A stretch of 64,000 bases of DNA from Gp6-AA40 sp035496255 (lineage in GTDB: Bacteria; Acidobacteriota; Vicinamibacteria; Vicinamibacterales; UBA2999), in contig DATJEU010000079.1 in the NCBI GenBank assembly GCA_035496255.1, positions 1 through 64,000 on the forward strand, read 5' to 3'. The stretch's first letter is position 1, and each line of letters begins with the position of its first letter. Positions 39,727 through 49,524 of the stretch are shown here, one piece after another. A program made the position numbers and the translations under genes. The notes under the pieces are model-generated. The model was not told where the DNA came from and did no database searches. It saw nothing but the letters and a program-made list of their open reading frames with translations.

Positions 39727-41343
39727 CCGATACCGCAGCACCACCGCGGTCATGTCATCGACCACCGCGCCGTGCGCGAAGGCCCGCACGGCGGCGAACA
39801 GCGCGTCCAGGACCTGCGCCGGCGGCTGATCGATTGCAGCGTCGACGGCGGTACGGATCCGATCCTCGCCGAACTGTTCGTCATCGGCGTTCGTGGCTTC
39901 GCTGATGCCGTCGCTATACAAGATCACGGTGTCCCCGCGCGAGAGCTGCACCGATTCGCGCGCGAACGTGGTTTCGGGAAAGGCGCCGATCAGCGTGCCC
40001 CCGGTATCGAGCCGACGGACACCGGCACGTGAAAACAGCAAGGGCGGATTCTGGCCGGCGTTGCAGTACTCGAGGCGGCCGGCGGCGGTCAGCACGCTGA
40101 GGAAGAGCGAGACGAAGCGCGATTCGATCGGCCGCGCCAGCAGCACGCGATTGATCTGGGCAATGACCTCGTCCGGGTGCTTTGCCGTGAACGCTTCCGC
40201 CGCCAGCAGCCCCTGCACGAGCGCGGTGAGCAGCGCCGCCGGTGGTCCCTTGCCGGTGACGTCGCCGATCGCCAGGCCGAAGCCGCGTCCGGGGTAATCC
40301 TGGTAGTCGAAAAAGTCGCCACCGATCGTGCGGCTGGGAATCGACGCACCGACCGCCTCGAAAAACGCGCCTTCCCGCCGCGGTTCGGGGAGCAGCGCCT
40401 GCTGAATGCGTGAGGCCGTCGCGAGCTCGCGATCGAGCCGGCTCTTCTCGATCGCCTGCTGATAGAGGCGGGCGTTCTCGATGGCAAGCGCAGCCTCGGC
40501 GGCGAGCGCTTCAATCTCGTCGCGGGCCGCGACCGACAACAGCCGTCCGCGGGCGCGGCTATCGAGATAAAGGACGCCAATCATCCGCTCGGCCGTCGGC
40601 GCCGCACCGCGTTCGACGTAGCGCACGACGTGCAGCGGAACGCACAACACGTGACGGATTCCAAGCGCGACCGTGCCGGTATGCACGGTGGCCATATCCC
40701 CTTCGAGCAGATCGGCGACGACCATCGCTTCGCCGGTGGTGAACACCTGCTCTGGAATCTTGCGGCTGATCGTGCGCGCGATGGTCGCCGCCCCGGCGCC
40801 CGTCGCGTCGAGCGTCACGTGGCCGGCGACGCGCGCCAGTTGCAGTTCGAGCCGGCCCGCCGCATCGGCCAGCATGATGAAGCCGCGTTCGGCGCCGGAG
40901 GCTTCGATGGCCGCATCCAGGACGAGGGCGAGCACTTCGTCGAGGACGCGCTCGCCGCCCATGCCGCGCAGCGACTCGAGCAGCGCCGCGATCGGTCTCA
41001 AGTCGGCCGGCTGCAGCACCGCGCTCGATCGCGCTTCGGGCGTCGTGGTGAAGAACATCAACACGGCCCCGCCGCGGCCGCATTCGATCTCGTCACCGTG
41101 CGCCAGGCGATGCTCGGTAATCGGCGCGCCGTTGACGAACGTCCCGGTTCGCGATCGATCGCGCAGCAGAGAGCCCTGCGCATCGGTCACGATTTCGGCA
41201 TGTTCGCGCGAGATGTCGGCGCCGGACAATTGCAGATCCGCCGTGGTCGCCCGGCCGATGCGGAAGATCGGTTTGTCGATCGCGATCACCCGCCGGCCGC
41301 CGGCGTCATGAACCGCAAGACGCGGCGCGGGCGCGGAGGTCAC
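39724..41343 (-). CDS. FHA-GAF-PP2C (SpoIIE/RsbU-type) serine phosphatase
   Basis: A 539-residue signalling protein. The FHA domain (IFRIGRATTADLQLSGADIS, REHAEIVTDAQGSLLRDRSR, TGTFVNGAPI) is at about residues 25-97. A GAF domain follows at about 130-290, and the PP2C-type phosphatase at about 320-538: IGGDFFDYQDYPGRGFGLAI, GDVTGKGPPAALLTALV, LYSDGISEATNADDEQFGED. The metal-binding Asp of GGDFFDY and GDVTGKG are present. The start is GTG, and GTGA overlaps the kinase stop. FHA domains bind phosphothreonine, so the kinase next door is the obvious partner. Confidence 0.93.
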   Translation of the reverse strand: MTSAPAPRLAVHDAGGRRVIAIDKPIFRIGRATTADLQLSGADISREHAEIVTDAQGSLLRDRSRTGTFVNGAPITEHRLAHGDEIECGRGGAVLMFFTTTPEARSSAVLQPADLRPIAALLESLRGMGGERVLDEVLALVLDAAIEASGAERGFIMLADAAGRLELQLARVAGHVTLDATGAGAATIARTISRKIPEQVFTTGEAMVVADLLEGDMATVHTGTVALGIRHVLCVPLHVVRYVERGAAPTAERMIGVLYLDSRARGRLLSVAARDEIEALAAEAALAIENARLYQQAIEKSRLDRELATASRIQQALLPEPRREGAFFEAVGASIPSRTIGGDFFDYQDYPGRGFGLAIGDVTGKGPPAALLTALVQGLLAAEAFTAKHPDEVIAQINRVLLARPIESRFVSLFLSVLTAAGRLEYCNAGQNPPLLFSRAGVRRLDTGGTLIGAFPETTFARESVQLSRGDTVILYSDGISEATNADDEQFGEDRIRTAVDAAIDQPPAQVLDALFAAVRAFAHGAVVDDMTAVVLRYR

Positions 41344-43994
41344 GGCTGCAGCGCCGCGGTCCAGTCCTGCACGAGGGTGAGCGAACCCGCGGCGCCCGTT
41401 TCGCGCCCGATGTTGACGAGGAACCGCTGGCCGTCGGGGGCGGGAGCGTAAAACGCGCCGCGGCTCAGGGGGCGCACTTCGAACAACTGCTTCGCGTCCT
41501 GGACGTCGAGCCGCGTACCGCGCGGCGAGACCGCTGCCGCCATCAGCCGGTTGTCGCGCCCGACGTAGTAGACCTCTTTCGAGTCCGCGCGCCAGCGCGG
41601 CAGGTTGCCGCCCATGATCGATACGGGCGTTCGCGAGGTCGCGATCGGGTAGCTCGTGACGTACACCTCCGCACGCCCCGAATCACTGGACACATACAGC
41701 AGCCAGTGGCCGTCCGGCGAGAGCGCCGGTTGATTCGCCGGACCCGCCAGCCAGCGTTCGGGCTTGGCTCCCGGCGCCGGCGACAGCCGCATCACTCCGC
41801 CGGCGTTGTCACCGGTGAACGCCCAGAACAGCAGCGTGCCATCCGGAGCCCAGCTCGCGGGATAGCAGTCGCCGACGCCGCTGACGAGCACCCGCTCGTC
41901 GTCGAAGCCGCTCGCGGCTTTCTCGTAGAGATCGAACCGGCCGCTTCGATTCGAGGCGAACGTGATGCGCGTGCCGTCGCGCGACCAGATCGGCGACACG
42001 TCTTCGGCGCGATTCGACGTCAACCGGCTGCGCACGCCGCGGGTGAGATCGATCACCCACAGGTCGCGCGTGTTGGTCGCCGGATCAGGCACGCTGACCA
42101 CCGCTTGCCTGGCGTCGGGCGACAACTCGAGATCGCCGTATCGTCCGACCTCGCCGACCGTGTCGCCCGGACGGCCCTGTCGATCGATCCAGGTCAACTG
42201 CGAACCATCGCCGGCGGTCTGGTACAGCAACGCACCGGTCTGCGACAGGCTGAACGTCGCCGACGCGACGCCGGTCAGTTCGACCTGGTCCGCAATCGCA
42301 CGCGCGTCACCGTTCAATTCCAGGCGCTCTGGATCGAACGGCTGCGCCATCAAGGTGTTTTCACGCAGGTAGATCAGGTAGCCGTTCGAATACTTGGCGT
42401 TGGTGCCGGTCTGCAGCACCATTTTTGGCGCACCGTCGCGCGAGTCGAGCGATCCGACATAGACCGCGCGCGGCGACGTGCCGCCTGTGCGCGCCGCGAC
42501 TGCCACGTACAGAAAATGCCGACCATCGGGGAGGAAATAGGGGCTGCGGTGAATAATGTCCCCGGCCTTGGCATCGAGCGCCGTGACGGTCGTGGGCGTC
42601 CCGCCTCCGGCCGGAATGCTTGCGATTGGGGATGCTGCGGTCGGCGTGAACAGGATCGTGTCGCCGCTCCATGCGCCGGTCGCGTTGTAGGCACGCTGCG
42701 CGATCACGCGCATGGTCCCCGTCGAGAGCGTCACCGCCTTCAACTGCTGCTGCGCCACGAACGCAATCGTGTCCGAGTCGGGAGACCAGAACGGCGACGA
42801 CGCGCCCGTCGTGCCCGGTACGGGCATGGCCGTCAGGGAATCGGTCGCCCGCACCCAGAGCATCTGATTGCCGCTGTTGTCGATCGCCACGAGCGCAATC
42901 CGCTTACCGTTGGGCGACAGCGCGAAACGGCCGACCCCGCCCAGCGTGCCCGAGGGCGGAAGCTGGATGCCGTCGGGCAACAGCACCGAGGTGCGCGCCA
43001 GCAGCGCGGGTCGCGCGGTCGGCTGAAAGTACTCGCGCACCAACAGCGCGACTGCGATCGACAGCAGCAGCGCAGCCGCCGCTGCGATGGTGATCAACAT
43101 CCACGGGCGCACCAGCGAGGGAGCGGCGTGCGCATCTTCCCGCGCCGACGCGATCCAGCGAAGTTCCCGCGCGAGATCGGCGGCACTCTGCCAGCGGTCG
43201 TCAGGGTCCTTCGCGAGGCAGGCGCGAACGACGCGATCCAGCGCCGCGGGCGCATCAGGGCGACGGGCCGAGATCGCCGCCGGCGTTTCGCGCAGGATGG
43301 CGGCGATGACCGCCGCCGGCGTCTGCCCGTCGAACGCCTTGTGGCCGGTCACCATCTCGTAGATCACGGCACCGCACGCAAAGAGATCGGTGCGCTCGTC
43401 CGCCGGCCGGCCCTCCACCTGCTCGGGCGAGAGGTACTGCAGCGTCCCGGTAATCAGGCCCGGCGCCACGATCGTCGTCTGGGTGACGTCCTCGCTCGTC
43501 CCGGTATTCACGACGGGCGCGCGTTCGGTGGCCAGACCGAAGTCCAGCAGCTTCACGCCCGCCTTGGTAACCATCACGTTGCCAGGCTTGAGGTCGCCAT
43601 GCACGATGCCGGCACGGTGAGCCGCGCCCACGGCTTCCGCGATTTGCGCGGCGTACTCCAATGCGGTCGCCAACGCCAGCGGGCCGCGGGTCAACTGCTG
43701 CTCGAGCGTTTCGCCCTCCAGCAGTTCCATCACCAGGTAGCTGACGCCGTCAGGTGTCGTGCCGATGTCGTAAAGCGTGCCGATGTGTGGATGGGCGAGC
43801 TGAGAGATCGCCCGCGCCTCGCGCTGCAGCCGCTCGCGTACCGCCGGAGCGTCGGCCGAAGAGGTCCGCAGCACCTTGACCGCGACGGCGCGGCCCAGCC
43901 GCGTATCGCGAGCCCGGTAGACTTCGCCAGCGCCGCCCGAACCGAGAGTCGCTTCGATGTCGTAGGGGCCGAGCTGTGTCCCGGGAGTGAGCAC
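41340..43994 (-). CDS. Ser/Thr protein kinase with C-terminal TolB-like propeller
   Basis: An 884-residue membrane kinase. The kinase domain, residues 12-275, has LGSGGAGEVYRARDTRLGRA (Gly loop), AVAVKVLRT (Lys), the catalytic loop IVHGDLKPGNVMV, DFGLATE and TGTLQYLSPEQVEGRPADER. The usual HRD is HGD, so it is a non-RD kinase, though the catalytic Asp and Asn are kept. One helix (ITIAAAAALLLSIAVALLV) follows at about 290. An extracellular WD40/TolB-like propeller of about 540 residues ends the protein. The GTG start has TATAAT eight bases upstream. It overlaps the FHA-phosphatase gene by GTGA. Confidence 0.94.
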   Translation of the reverse strand: MLTPGTQLGPYDIEATLGSGGAGEVYRARDTRLGRAVAVKVLRTSSADAPAVRERLQREARAISQLAHPHIGTLYDIGTTPDGVSYLVMELLEGETLEQQLTRGPLALATALEYAAQIAEAVGAAHRAGIVHGDLKPGNVMVTKAGVKLLDFGLATERAPVVNTGTSEDVTQTTIVAPGLITGTLQYLSPEQVEGRPADERTDLFACGAVIYEMVTGHKAFDGQTPAAVIAAILRETPAAISARRPDAPAALDRVVRACLAKDPDDRWQSAADLARELRWIASAREDAHAAPSLVRPWMLITIAAAAALLLSIAVALLVREYFQPTARPALLARTSVLLPDGIQLPPSGTLGGVGRFALSPNGKRIALVAIDNSGNQMLWVRATDSLTAMPVPGTTGASSPFWSPDSDTIAFVAQQQLKAVTLSTGTMRVIAQRAYNATGAWSGDTILFTPTAASPIASIPAGGGTPTTVTALDAKAGDIIHRSPYFLPDGRHFLYVAVAARTGGTSPRAVYVGSLDSRDGAPKMVLQTGTNAKYSNGYLIYLRENTLMAQPFDPERLELNGDARAIADQVELTGVASATFSLSQTGALLYQTAGDGSQLTWIDRQGRPGDTVGEVGRYGDLELSPDARQAVVSVPDPATNTRDLWVIDLTRGVRSRLTSNRAEDVSPIWSRDGTRITFASNRSGRFDLYEKAASGFDDERVLVSGVGDCYPASWAPDGTLLFWAFTGDNAGGVMRLSPAPGAKPERWLAGPANQPALSPDGHWLLYVSSDSGRAEVYVTSYPIATSRTPVSIMGGNLPRWRADSKEVYYVGRDNRLMAAAVSPRGTRLDVQDAKQLFEVRPLSRGAFYAPAPDGQRFLVNIGRETGAAGSLTLVQDWTAALQP

Positions 43995-44002
43995 CGCGTC
44001 GG

Positions 44003-44008
44003 ATTATA
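44003..44008 (-). promoter_or_regulatory. -10 element TATAAT 8 nt before the kinase start
   Basis: A perfect minus-strand TATAAT ends eight bases before the GTG at 43994, with no ribosome site between. This is the strongest leaderless candidate in the window. Confidence 0.6.
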
Positions 44009-44034
44009 TGGGGGATGATCCTGGCCGGTAGCTA

Positions 44035-44141
44035 GTGGGCGGTGGCTTGTGGCTGGTGGGCAGTGGCTGGTGAAGGTCCCACCAGCTACCAGCCACTGTC
44101 ACCAGCCAATCAATCAGCCACGCGCCACCAGCCAACCAACC
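44035..44141. repeat. Inverted heptamer tracts (GTGGCTG / CACCAGC)
   Basis: The left arm, 44035-44076, holds six 7-base units: GTGGGCG, GTGGCTT, GTGGCTG, GTGGGCA, GTGGCTG, GTGAAGG. The right arm, 44080-44133, holds CACCAGC, TACCAGC, CACTGTC and further CACCAGC units with CAATCAATCAGC in the middle. It fills the gap between the kinase promoter and the secreted-family gene. Confidence 0.8.
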
Positions 44142-45148
44142 TATTTCCCGGCGGCGCGCAGGATGTTCGCGACGCCGTAGTTGCCCTCGTGACAGGCGTA
44201 TTCGTAAATCGGCTCGTCGCTCCGGACAATCGGGTATTCGATCGTCCACGGCCGCGCCCACGTGTTCGGATCCTCGACCGTCGCGCGATACAGCAGCGTG
44301 TCGTTGTCAACCGGGGTGATGCGTTCGGTCACTTTCAAGGCCGGGGTCGACCCGCGAAATGGCGTCTTGTCGTTGAAGTTGGTGTTCTCGACCACGAGCG
44401 TGGTGCCTTCCCACCGGCCACGTGAGTCGCCGAACCACTGCGTCACCCCGGCACCGAGATGCGGACGGCCGTCGAGCGGGATCACACGGGCGTCGTGCAC
44501 CATCTCAGGTTCGATGACTACAAAGCCCGGGCCCTGCAGGATCCGCAGATTCGAGTTATACCCCTCGGGTAGCAGCGGCGCACCGTTATGAGGCCAGGTG
44601 AGATTGACCGACGTGAAACAGCGCTCCGTGATTCCGCGACTGTGATAATCGGTCGGATCGTACCGGCGCCGCTCGGCGTTGGCCGCGTCGATCCGCTTCT
44701 GCGCCGCCGGCAGCACCGCCGGAATCTTCCCGTCCGGCGGATCGACGACAAGCGACGTGCGCAGGCTCGTCAGCCCCTTCGGCTCTTTCTCACTCTGCCA
44801 GATCGCATTGTCGTAGTGAATGTTGTCGGGCGCCTGATCGTACAGCCCTTCGAGGCGCTGCTGGGCGAATGCGGCAGCCTCCGCCTCGGTGAAGAACGGC
44901 TTGTCCTTCAACTGCGCCGGCCGCTCGAGCGGTGTGTAGGTGGCGTTGCTCCAGTCGCCGGAAATATCCGGCTGGCCGTCGCTGGTGCGCTTCGGCTTGT
45001 AGTTGGCCGGCGCATGTTCGATGGTGCGCACCGTCGCCCGTGGCACAGGACGCGGCGCCTGCGCGCGCGATTCCTGCGCGCCAGGTGTCGCGATGGCAAG
45101 GACAGCGATTGCGGTAAACGTCGCTCCGGAGATGAAGAACTTCGCCAT
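44141..45148 (-). CDS. Secreted protein of the uncharacterised EYACHEGN family (member 2)
   Basis: A 335-residue exported protein (MAKFFISGATFTAIAVLAIA signal). It shares with the proteins at 9547 and 62372 an R-C pair (GITERCFTSVNLTW), the EMVHDARVIPLDGRPHLG segment, GDSRGRWEGTTLVVENTNF, LKVTERITPVDNDTLLYRAT and the C-terminal IYEYACHEGNYGVANILRA. It begins three bases after the stop of the PQQ dehydrogenase at 45152, so the two form a clear operon. The function is unknown; a partner or accessory protein of the dehydrogenase is a fair inference. Confidence 0.82.
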   Translation of the reverse strand: MAKFFISGATFTAIAVLAIATPGAQESRAQAPRPVPRATVRTIEHAPANYKPKRTSDGQPDISGDWSNATYTPLERPAQLKDKPFFTEAEAAAFAQQRLEGLYDQAPDNIHYDNAIWQSEKEPKGLTSLRTSLVVDPPDGKIPAVLPAAQKRIDAANAERRRYDPTDYHSRGITERCFTSVNLTWPHNGAPLLPEGYNSNLRILQGPGFVVIEPEMVHDARVIPLDGRPHLGAGVTQWFGDSRGRWEGTTLVVENTNFNDKTPFRGSTPALKVTERITPVDNDTLLYRATVEDPNTWARPWTIEYPIVRSDEPIYEYACHEGNYGVANILRAAGK

Positions 45149-45151
45149 ACG

Positions 45152-47155
45152 CTAATTATTATTCCCCGCGCCACCCGCGCGAGCACCAGCGCCACCACGG
45201 CCACGGCCACCCCCGCCCGGGGGAGCCGGTTTCGGAATCGCAAATGCCACCAGTTGAGCCCCGCCGCCCTGGGTCCCGCGCACACCGAGGACGATGAACT
45301 GACGGCCGTTGATCGAGTACGTCATCGGCAAGCTCGTCTGCGGACCGGGCAGCGCCGTCTGCCACACGTCAGCGCCGGTCGCCTTGTCATAGGCATGGAG
45401 GATCGGCTGACCACCGGACCCTTCACCGGCGATGAGCAGCGTCTTGGTCACGAGCAGACCTGCCTGTGACGGACTGCCGGTTCTCGGGATGGTCAAGCCC
45501 GCAAGCGCGGGATTGCTCTTGATGTTCGGCGGCGTGTCGCCGTTCGGAATCATCCAGGCGATGTCGCCGGTGTTCATGTTGTACGCCGTGATGCGGCCGT
45601 ACGGCGGCTTGACGATCGGCAGGCGGCTCGCCAGCGTCGGGCCGGGACCACCCATCGTGTAGTCGGAATCGACGCCGGACTTGGACGGATCGTTCTTGTT
45701 GAGGCCGATCGTGCTGATCGCCGTGACCGACGGCACGTAGACGAATCCGGTTTCCGGATCAGCGGCGCCCGACTGCCAGTTCCCACCGCCACCGTACCCT
45801 GGAAGGATCACGGTGCCCTTGTGGGTCGGCGTCACCACGGACGGCGGCTCATACATGTGGCCGTACCTGTAGCCCTCGAGCGCCTTCAACGCCTCGGCGT
45901 GCAGCGCCGGCGTGAAATCGATCAAGTTGTCCTCGGTGAGACCGAGCCGCTCGTACGGCGCCGGCTTGATCGGGAACGGCTGCGTCGGCGACATCTTTTC
46001 GCCCGGCACGTCGCTCGCGGGCACGGGCCGCTCCTCCATCCCCCACAGCGGGTTGCCGTTCGTGCGATCGAAGGCGTAGAGAATCCCGTTCTTCCCCCAC
46101 TGCACCACCGCCTTCACCGGCCGGCCGTTGACGGTGACGTCGAGCAGGATCGGGTGCGCCGGCATGTCGTAATCCCACGTGTCGTGGTGGATCAGCTGCT
46201 GATGCCACACACGCTTGCCGGTCTTGACGTTCACCGCGACGATCGAATCCGCGAACAGGTTGTTGCCGTGGCGATGACCGCCGTAGACGTCGTTGGTCGG
46301 CGCCTCGATGTTGAAATACGCGATCCCGAGCTGCGGGTCGGCCGAGAACGGGCCCCACATGCCCGCGTTGCCGGTGTAATCGGCCGAACCGTCTTCCCAG
46401 CTGTCGTAGCCGAACTCACCTTTACGGGGGATCGTGTGGAACGCCCACAGCTTCTTGCCGGTCTTCACGTCGAAGGCGAGGATGTCGCCGCGGATGTTCG
46501 ACTTGTTCACGCGGGTACCGACGAGCAGCGCCGGCCCGATGATCACCGTGTCGCCGACCACGACGGGAGGTGAGCTGTTGCCGATCTTGCCGACGGGATC
46601 GATCTTCAGGTCGTTGTCGAGCGCCTCGAACATGTCGACGATGCCCTTGAAGCCGAACTTGTCGATCGGCTGGCCGGTCTTCGCATCGAGCGCGACCAGT
46701 TGGAAGCCGGGCGTCCCGGTCAGGATCCGCTCATCGCCCTTGCCATCGGTCCAGTAGGCGACACCGCGATGGATCTTGCGCGGTGCCCTGTCGTAGCGCT
46801 CGCCCTCGTCGGGATGCCAGACCCACAGCGTTTCGCCGGTCTCCGCCTTCACGGCGACGACGTTCCGCTTCTGGCCGGCGGTGAAATACAGGATGCCGTT
46901 GACCATCAGCGGCGTCGTCTCGGTCGTGTTGACCTCGCCGTTGGTGGCACCCATGTTGTCGAATTTCCAGGTCCACGCGACCTGGAGATTCTTCACCGTG
47001 TCCTTATTGATCTGATCGAGCGGCGAATAATGGGTGCTGGCCTCGTCGCCGCCGTAGGCACGCCACTCCCCGTTCTTCGCCCCCGTCTGGGCGTTGACGA
47101 TCAGAGTGAGGCAGAAACCGGCGAGCAGGATGCCGATGACGAGAATCCGGCGCAT
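45152..47155 (-). CDS. PQQ-dependent dehydrogenase (quinoprotein)
   Basis: This 667-residue exported protein (MRRILVIGILLAGFCLTLIV signal) has an eight-bladed PQQ propeller. Typical blade sequences are NVVAVKAETGETLWVWHP and FIVLGVRGTQGGGAQLVAF. The active-site region is LIHHDTWDYDMPAHPILLDV, containing the catalytic Asp. The early SPLDQINKDTVKNLQVAWTW is a classical opening. Substrate class (alcohol or sugar) cannot be read. The C-terminus is a Gly/Arg-rich tail (PPGGGGRGRGGAGARAGG). GAGG lies a few bases before the ATG. Cotranscribed with 44141. Confidence 0.92.
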   Translation of the reverse strand: MRRILVIGILLAGFCLTLIVNAQTGAKNGEWRAYGGDEASTHYSPLDQINKDTVKNLQVAWTWKFDNMGATNGEVNTTETTPLMVNGILYFTAGQKRNVVAVKAETGETLWVWHPDEGERYDRAPRKIHRGVAYWTDGKGDERILTGTPGFQLVALDAKTGQPIDKFGFKGIVDMFEALDNDLKIDPVGKIGNSSPPVVVGDTVIIGPALLVGTRVNKSNIRGDILAFDVKTGKKLWAFHTIPRKGEFGYDSWEDGSADYTGNAGMWGPFSADPQLGIAYFNIEAPTNDVYGGHRHGNNLFADSIVAVNVKTGKRVWHQQLIHHDTWDYDMPAHPILLDVTVNGRPVKAVVQWGKNGILYAFDRTNGNPLWGMEERPVPASDVPGEKMSPTQPFPIKPAPYERLGLTEDNLIDFTPALHAEALKALEGYRYGHMYEPPSVVTPTHKGTVILPGYGGGGNWQSGAADPETGFVYVPSVTAISTIGLNKNDPSKSGVDSDYTMGGPGPTLASRLPIVKPPYGRITAYNMNTGDIAWMIPNGDTPPNIKSNPALAGLTIPRTGSPSQAGLLVTKTLLIAGEGSGGQPILHAYDKATGADVWQTALPGPQTSLPMTYSINGRQFIVLGVRGTQGGGAQLVAFAIPKPAPPGGGGRGRGGAGARAGGAGNNN

Positions 47156-47265
47156 GAAAGAACCTCGCGTGAGATTGGGTTACGCGCCCGGATGTTGCCG
47201 TCTGGCAAGGTTTCTGTCAACGGTGGGTTTGACGCGAGGACGCAGGTCAGTAAAAATCGCCGCGC

Positions 47266-47340
47266 CAATTCAGAATTCAGGATGCAGAATGCAGACCGTA
47301 ACTATGTCTGCTGCATTCTGAATTCTGCATTTTGAAATCC
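47266..47340. repeat. Inverted heptamer tracts (CAGAATT / CTGCATT)
   Basis: Left: CAGAATT, CAGGATG, CAGAATG, CAG (47271-47294). Right: CTGCATT, CTGAATT, CTGCATT, TTGAAAT (47311-47338). The arms are complementary. They lie between divergent quinoprotein genes, the right arm ending just before the GGAGG of the 47352 gene. The rest of the 196-base gap is unremarkable. Confidence 0.85.
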
Positions 47341-47351
47341 GGAGGTTTGCT

Positions 47352-49517
47352 ATGTCCGCTCGCGGACGACAACTGCTGTTTGGTCTGTCAATTGCCGTGG
47401 CGTCGGCGGTGATGCTCGCTGCGGCGCAGCAGCCGGCACCGGCCGGAGGCTTCACCGCGGCCCAGGCCGATAGCGGACGACAGCTATATCTGGCCAACTG
47501 CGCCTCCTGTCACGGCGACGACCTCGCCGGGCCGCCGGCGCTCAAGGGCCAGGCGTTCCTCGCCACCTGGGGCAGCCAGACCACCGCTGCCTTGATGGAC
47601 AAGGTGAAGACGATGCCGCCGGAGGCGCCCGGAAGCCTCGGGCCGGACAACTACGCAGCCGTTGTGGCCTACATGCTTCAGCAGAACGGCCAGACGCCCG
47701 GCACCACGCCGCTCACCAGCGCCGGCACCACCGCCCTGGTGTCGGCACCGGCCGGCGGCGGACAGGGCGCGGGTCGCGGATTGGGCGCTGGAGGCGGCCA
47801 GGGCGCAGGCCGGGGCCAGGGTCCCGGTCAACAGGCCCAGGGCGCGGGCGGCGGACGCGGGCGCGGACAGCAGGCGCCGCGGCTGGGACTCACGGTTGAA
47901 GGGACGGTCAAGAACTTCACGCCGGTGACCGACGAGATGTTGCGCAACCCGCCGGCGGCCGACTGGCTGATGCTGCGGCACGATCAGTACGCGTCGAACT
48001 TCAGCGCGCTGAATCAGATCAACACCGGCAACGTCAACGAGCTGCAGTTGCAGTGGGTGTGGCCGATGAACGAAGGCGGCACCAACCAGCCCGCGCCGAT
48101 CATCCACAACGGCATCGTCTATCTGAACAACACGGGCGGGATTCTGCAGGCGATCGACGGCCGCAGCGGCGAATTGATCTGGGAGCATCGCATCCAGGGC
48201 AACATGTCGTACCGCGGCCTCGCGCTCTATCAGGACAAGGTCTACGTCGGGACGACAACGGGTCATCTGATGGCGTTCGACGCGACCAACGGCAAGCTGG
48301 TGTGGGACGTCACGACGATCGAAGGGCGTGGCAGCTCCAGCGGTCCGCTCATCGCCAAGGGCAAGGTGATCTGGGGCATGGGCAACTGCAGCGCCTACGT
48401 CAACGACAAGTGCTACATCAGCGCCCACGACGCGCAGACCGGCAAGGAGCTCTGGAAATTCGTCACCATCGCGCGTACCGGCGAGCCCGGCGGCGATTCA
48501 TGGGGACCGTTGAGCGATCTCTATCGCGCCGGCGGCGAGACCTGGATCACGGGAAGCTACGATCCGGATCTCAACCTGACCTACTGGGGCACCGCACAGG
48601 CCAAGCCGTGGATGCCGCCGAGCCGAGGGATGAAGACGTCGGACAAGGGGCTGTACACGAGCTCCACGGTCGCGATCAACGTCGACACCGGCAAGCTCGG
48701 TTGGTATTTCCAGCACGCCCCCGGCGAGTCACTCGACCTCGACATCGTCTTCGAGCGCGTGCTCGTAGATTCCGGCGGGCAGAAGCTGCTGTTCACCGCC
48801 GGCAAGGATGGAATCCTCTGGAAGCTCGATCGCACCAACGGGAAGTACCTGGGACACGTCGAGACGGTGTACCAGAACGCGTGGGATCACATCAACGAGA
48901 AGACCGGTGAACCGCAGTACCGCGTGGACCTGCAGGAGATCTCGGTTGGCACCTGGGTGCAGAGCTGCCCGAGCTCCGAGGGCGGCCACAACTGGCACGC
49001 GATGTCGCATTACAAGCCGAGCGACTACCTGGTGATTCCGCTGGCGCAGAGCTGCCAGGAGATGAACGCGCAGGCGATCGACAAGAAAGAAGGCGGCGGC
49101 AGCGCGGGCGGCGCGAGCCGGCGCTTCTCGCAGATGCCCAACACCAACAACAACATCGGCAAGCTCGCCGCCTATGACGTGAAGACGCTGAAGGAACAGT
49201 GGGCGGTCACGCAACGCACGCCGTTCATGACCGCGGTGGTGACGACGGCCGGCGGCGTCGGCTTCGTTGGCGACATGAACCGCGTGTTCCGCGCGTTCGA
49301 CGCGAAGACCGGCAAGACGCTGTGGCAGACGCGGCTGGCGACGTCGGTGCAGGGCTTCCCCGCCACGTTCTCGATCGACGGGCGTCAGTACGTCGCGGTG
49401 ACGACCGGTCTTGGCGGCGGCAGTCCCCGGCTCGTGCCGACACAGCTCGCGCCCGAGGTGAGGGTGCCCACCACCGGCCAGGCGCTCTACGTGTTCGCGC
49501 TGCCGGAGAAGAAGTAG
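47352..49517 (+). CDS. Cytochrome c - PQQ dehydrogenase fusion protein
   Basis: This 721-residue exported protein has an N-terminal cytochrome c domain before the propeller. The CASCHGDD haem motif is at about residue 51, with the distal Met probably in VKTMPPEAPGS. A long Gly/Gln/Arg-rich linker follows (about residues 130-175). The PQQ propeller reads FSALNQINTGNVNELQLQWV, AIDGRSGELIWEHRIQG and ALYQDKVYVGTTTGHLMAFD; the active-site part is HAPGESLDLDIVFERVL. In most quinohaemoproteins the haem is C-terminal, so N-terminal placement is notable. GGAGG lies seven bases before the ATG. It is divergent from the 45152 gene. Confidence 0.9.
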   Translation: MSARGRQLLFGLSIAVASAVMLAAAQQPAPAGGFTAAQADSGRQLYLANCASCHGDDLAGPPALKGQAFLATWGSQTTAALMDKVKTMPPEAPGSLGPDNYAAVVAYMLQQNGQTPGTTPLTSAGTTALVSAPAGGGQGAGRGLGAGGGQGAGRGQGPGQQAQGAGGGRGRGQQAPRLGLTVEGTVKNFTPVTDEMLRNPPAADWLMLRHDQYASNFSALNQINTGNVNELQLQWVWPMNEGGTNQPAPIIHNGIVYLNNTGGILQAIDGRSGELIWEHRIQGNMSYRGLALYQDKVYVGTTTGHLMAFDATNGKLVWDVTTIEGRGSSSGPLIAKGKVIWGMGNCSAYVNDKCYISAHDAQTGKELWKFVTIARTGEPGGDSWGPLSDLYRAGGETWITGSYDPDLNLTYWGTAQAKPWMPPSRGMKTSDKGLYTSSTVAINVDTGKLGWYFQHAPGESLDLDIVFERVLVDSGGQKLLFTAGKDGILWKLDRTNGKYLGHVETVYQNAWDHINEKTGEPQYRVDLQEISVGTWVQSCPSSEGGHNWHAMSHYKPSDYLVIPLAQSCQEMNAQAIDKKEGGGSAGGASRRFSQMPNTNNNIGKLAAYDVKTLKEQWAVTQRTPFMTAVVTTAGGVGFVGDMNRVFRAFDAKTGKTLWQTRLATSVQGFPATFSIDGRQYVAVTTGLGGGSPRLVPTQLAPEVRVPTTGQALYVFALPEKK

Positions 49518-49524
49518 GAGAAAT

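Noticed and set aside
41706..44018. 770-codon plus-strand frame opposite the kinase
   Set aside because: Shadow of the kinase-propeller gene; Arg/Gln/His-rich with no domain.
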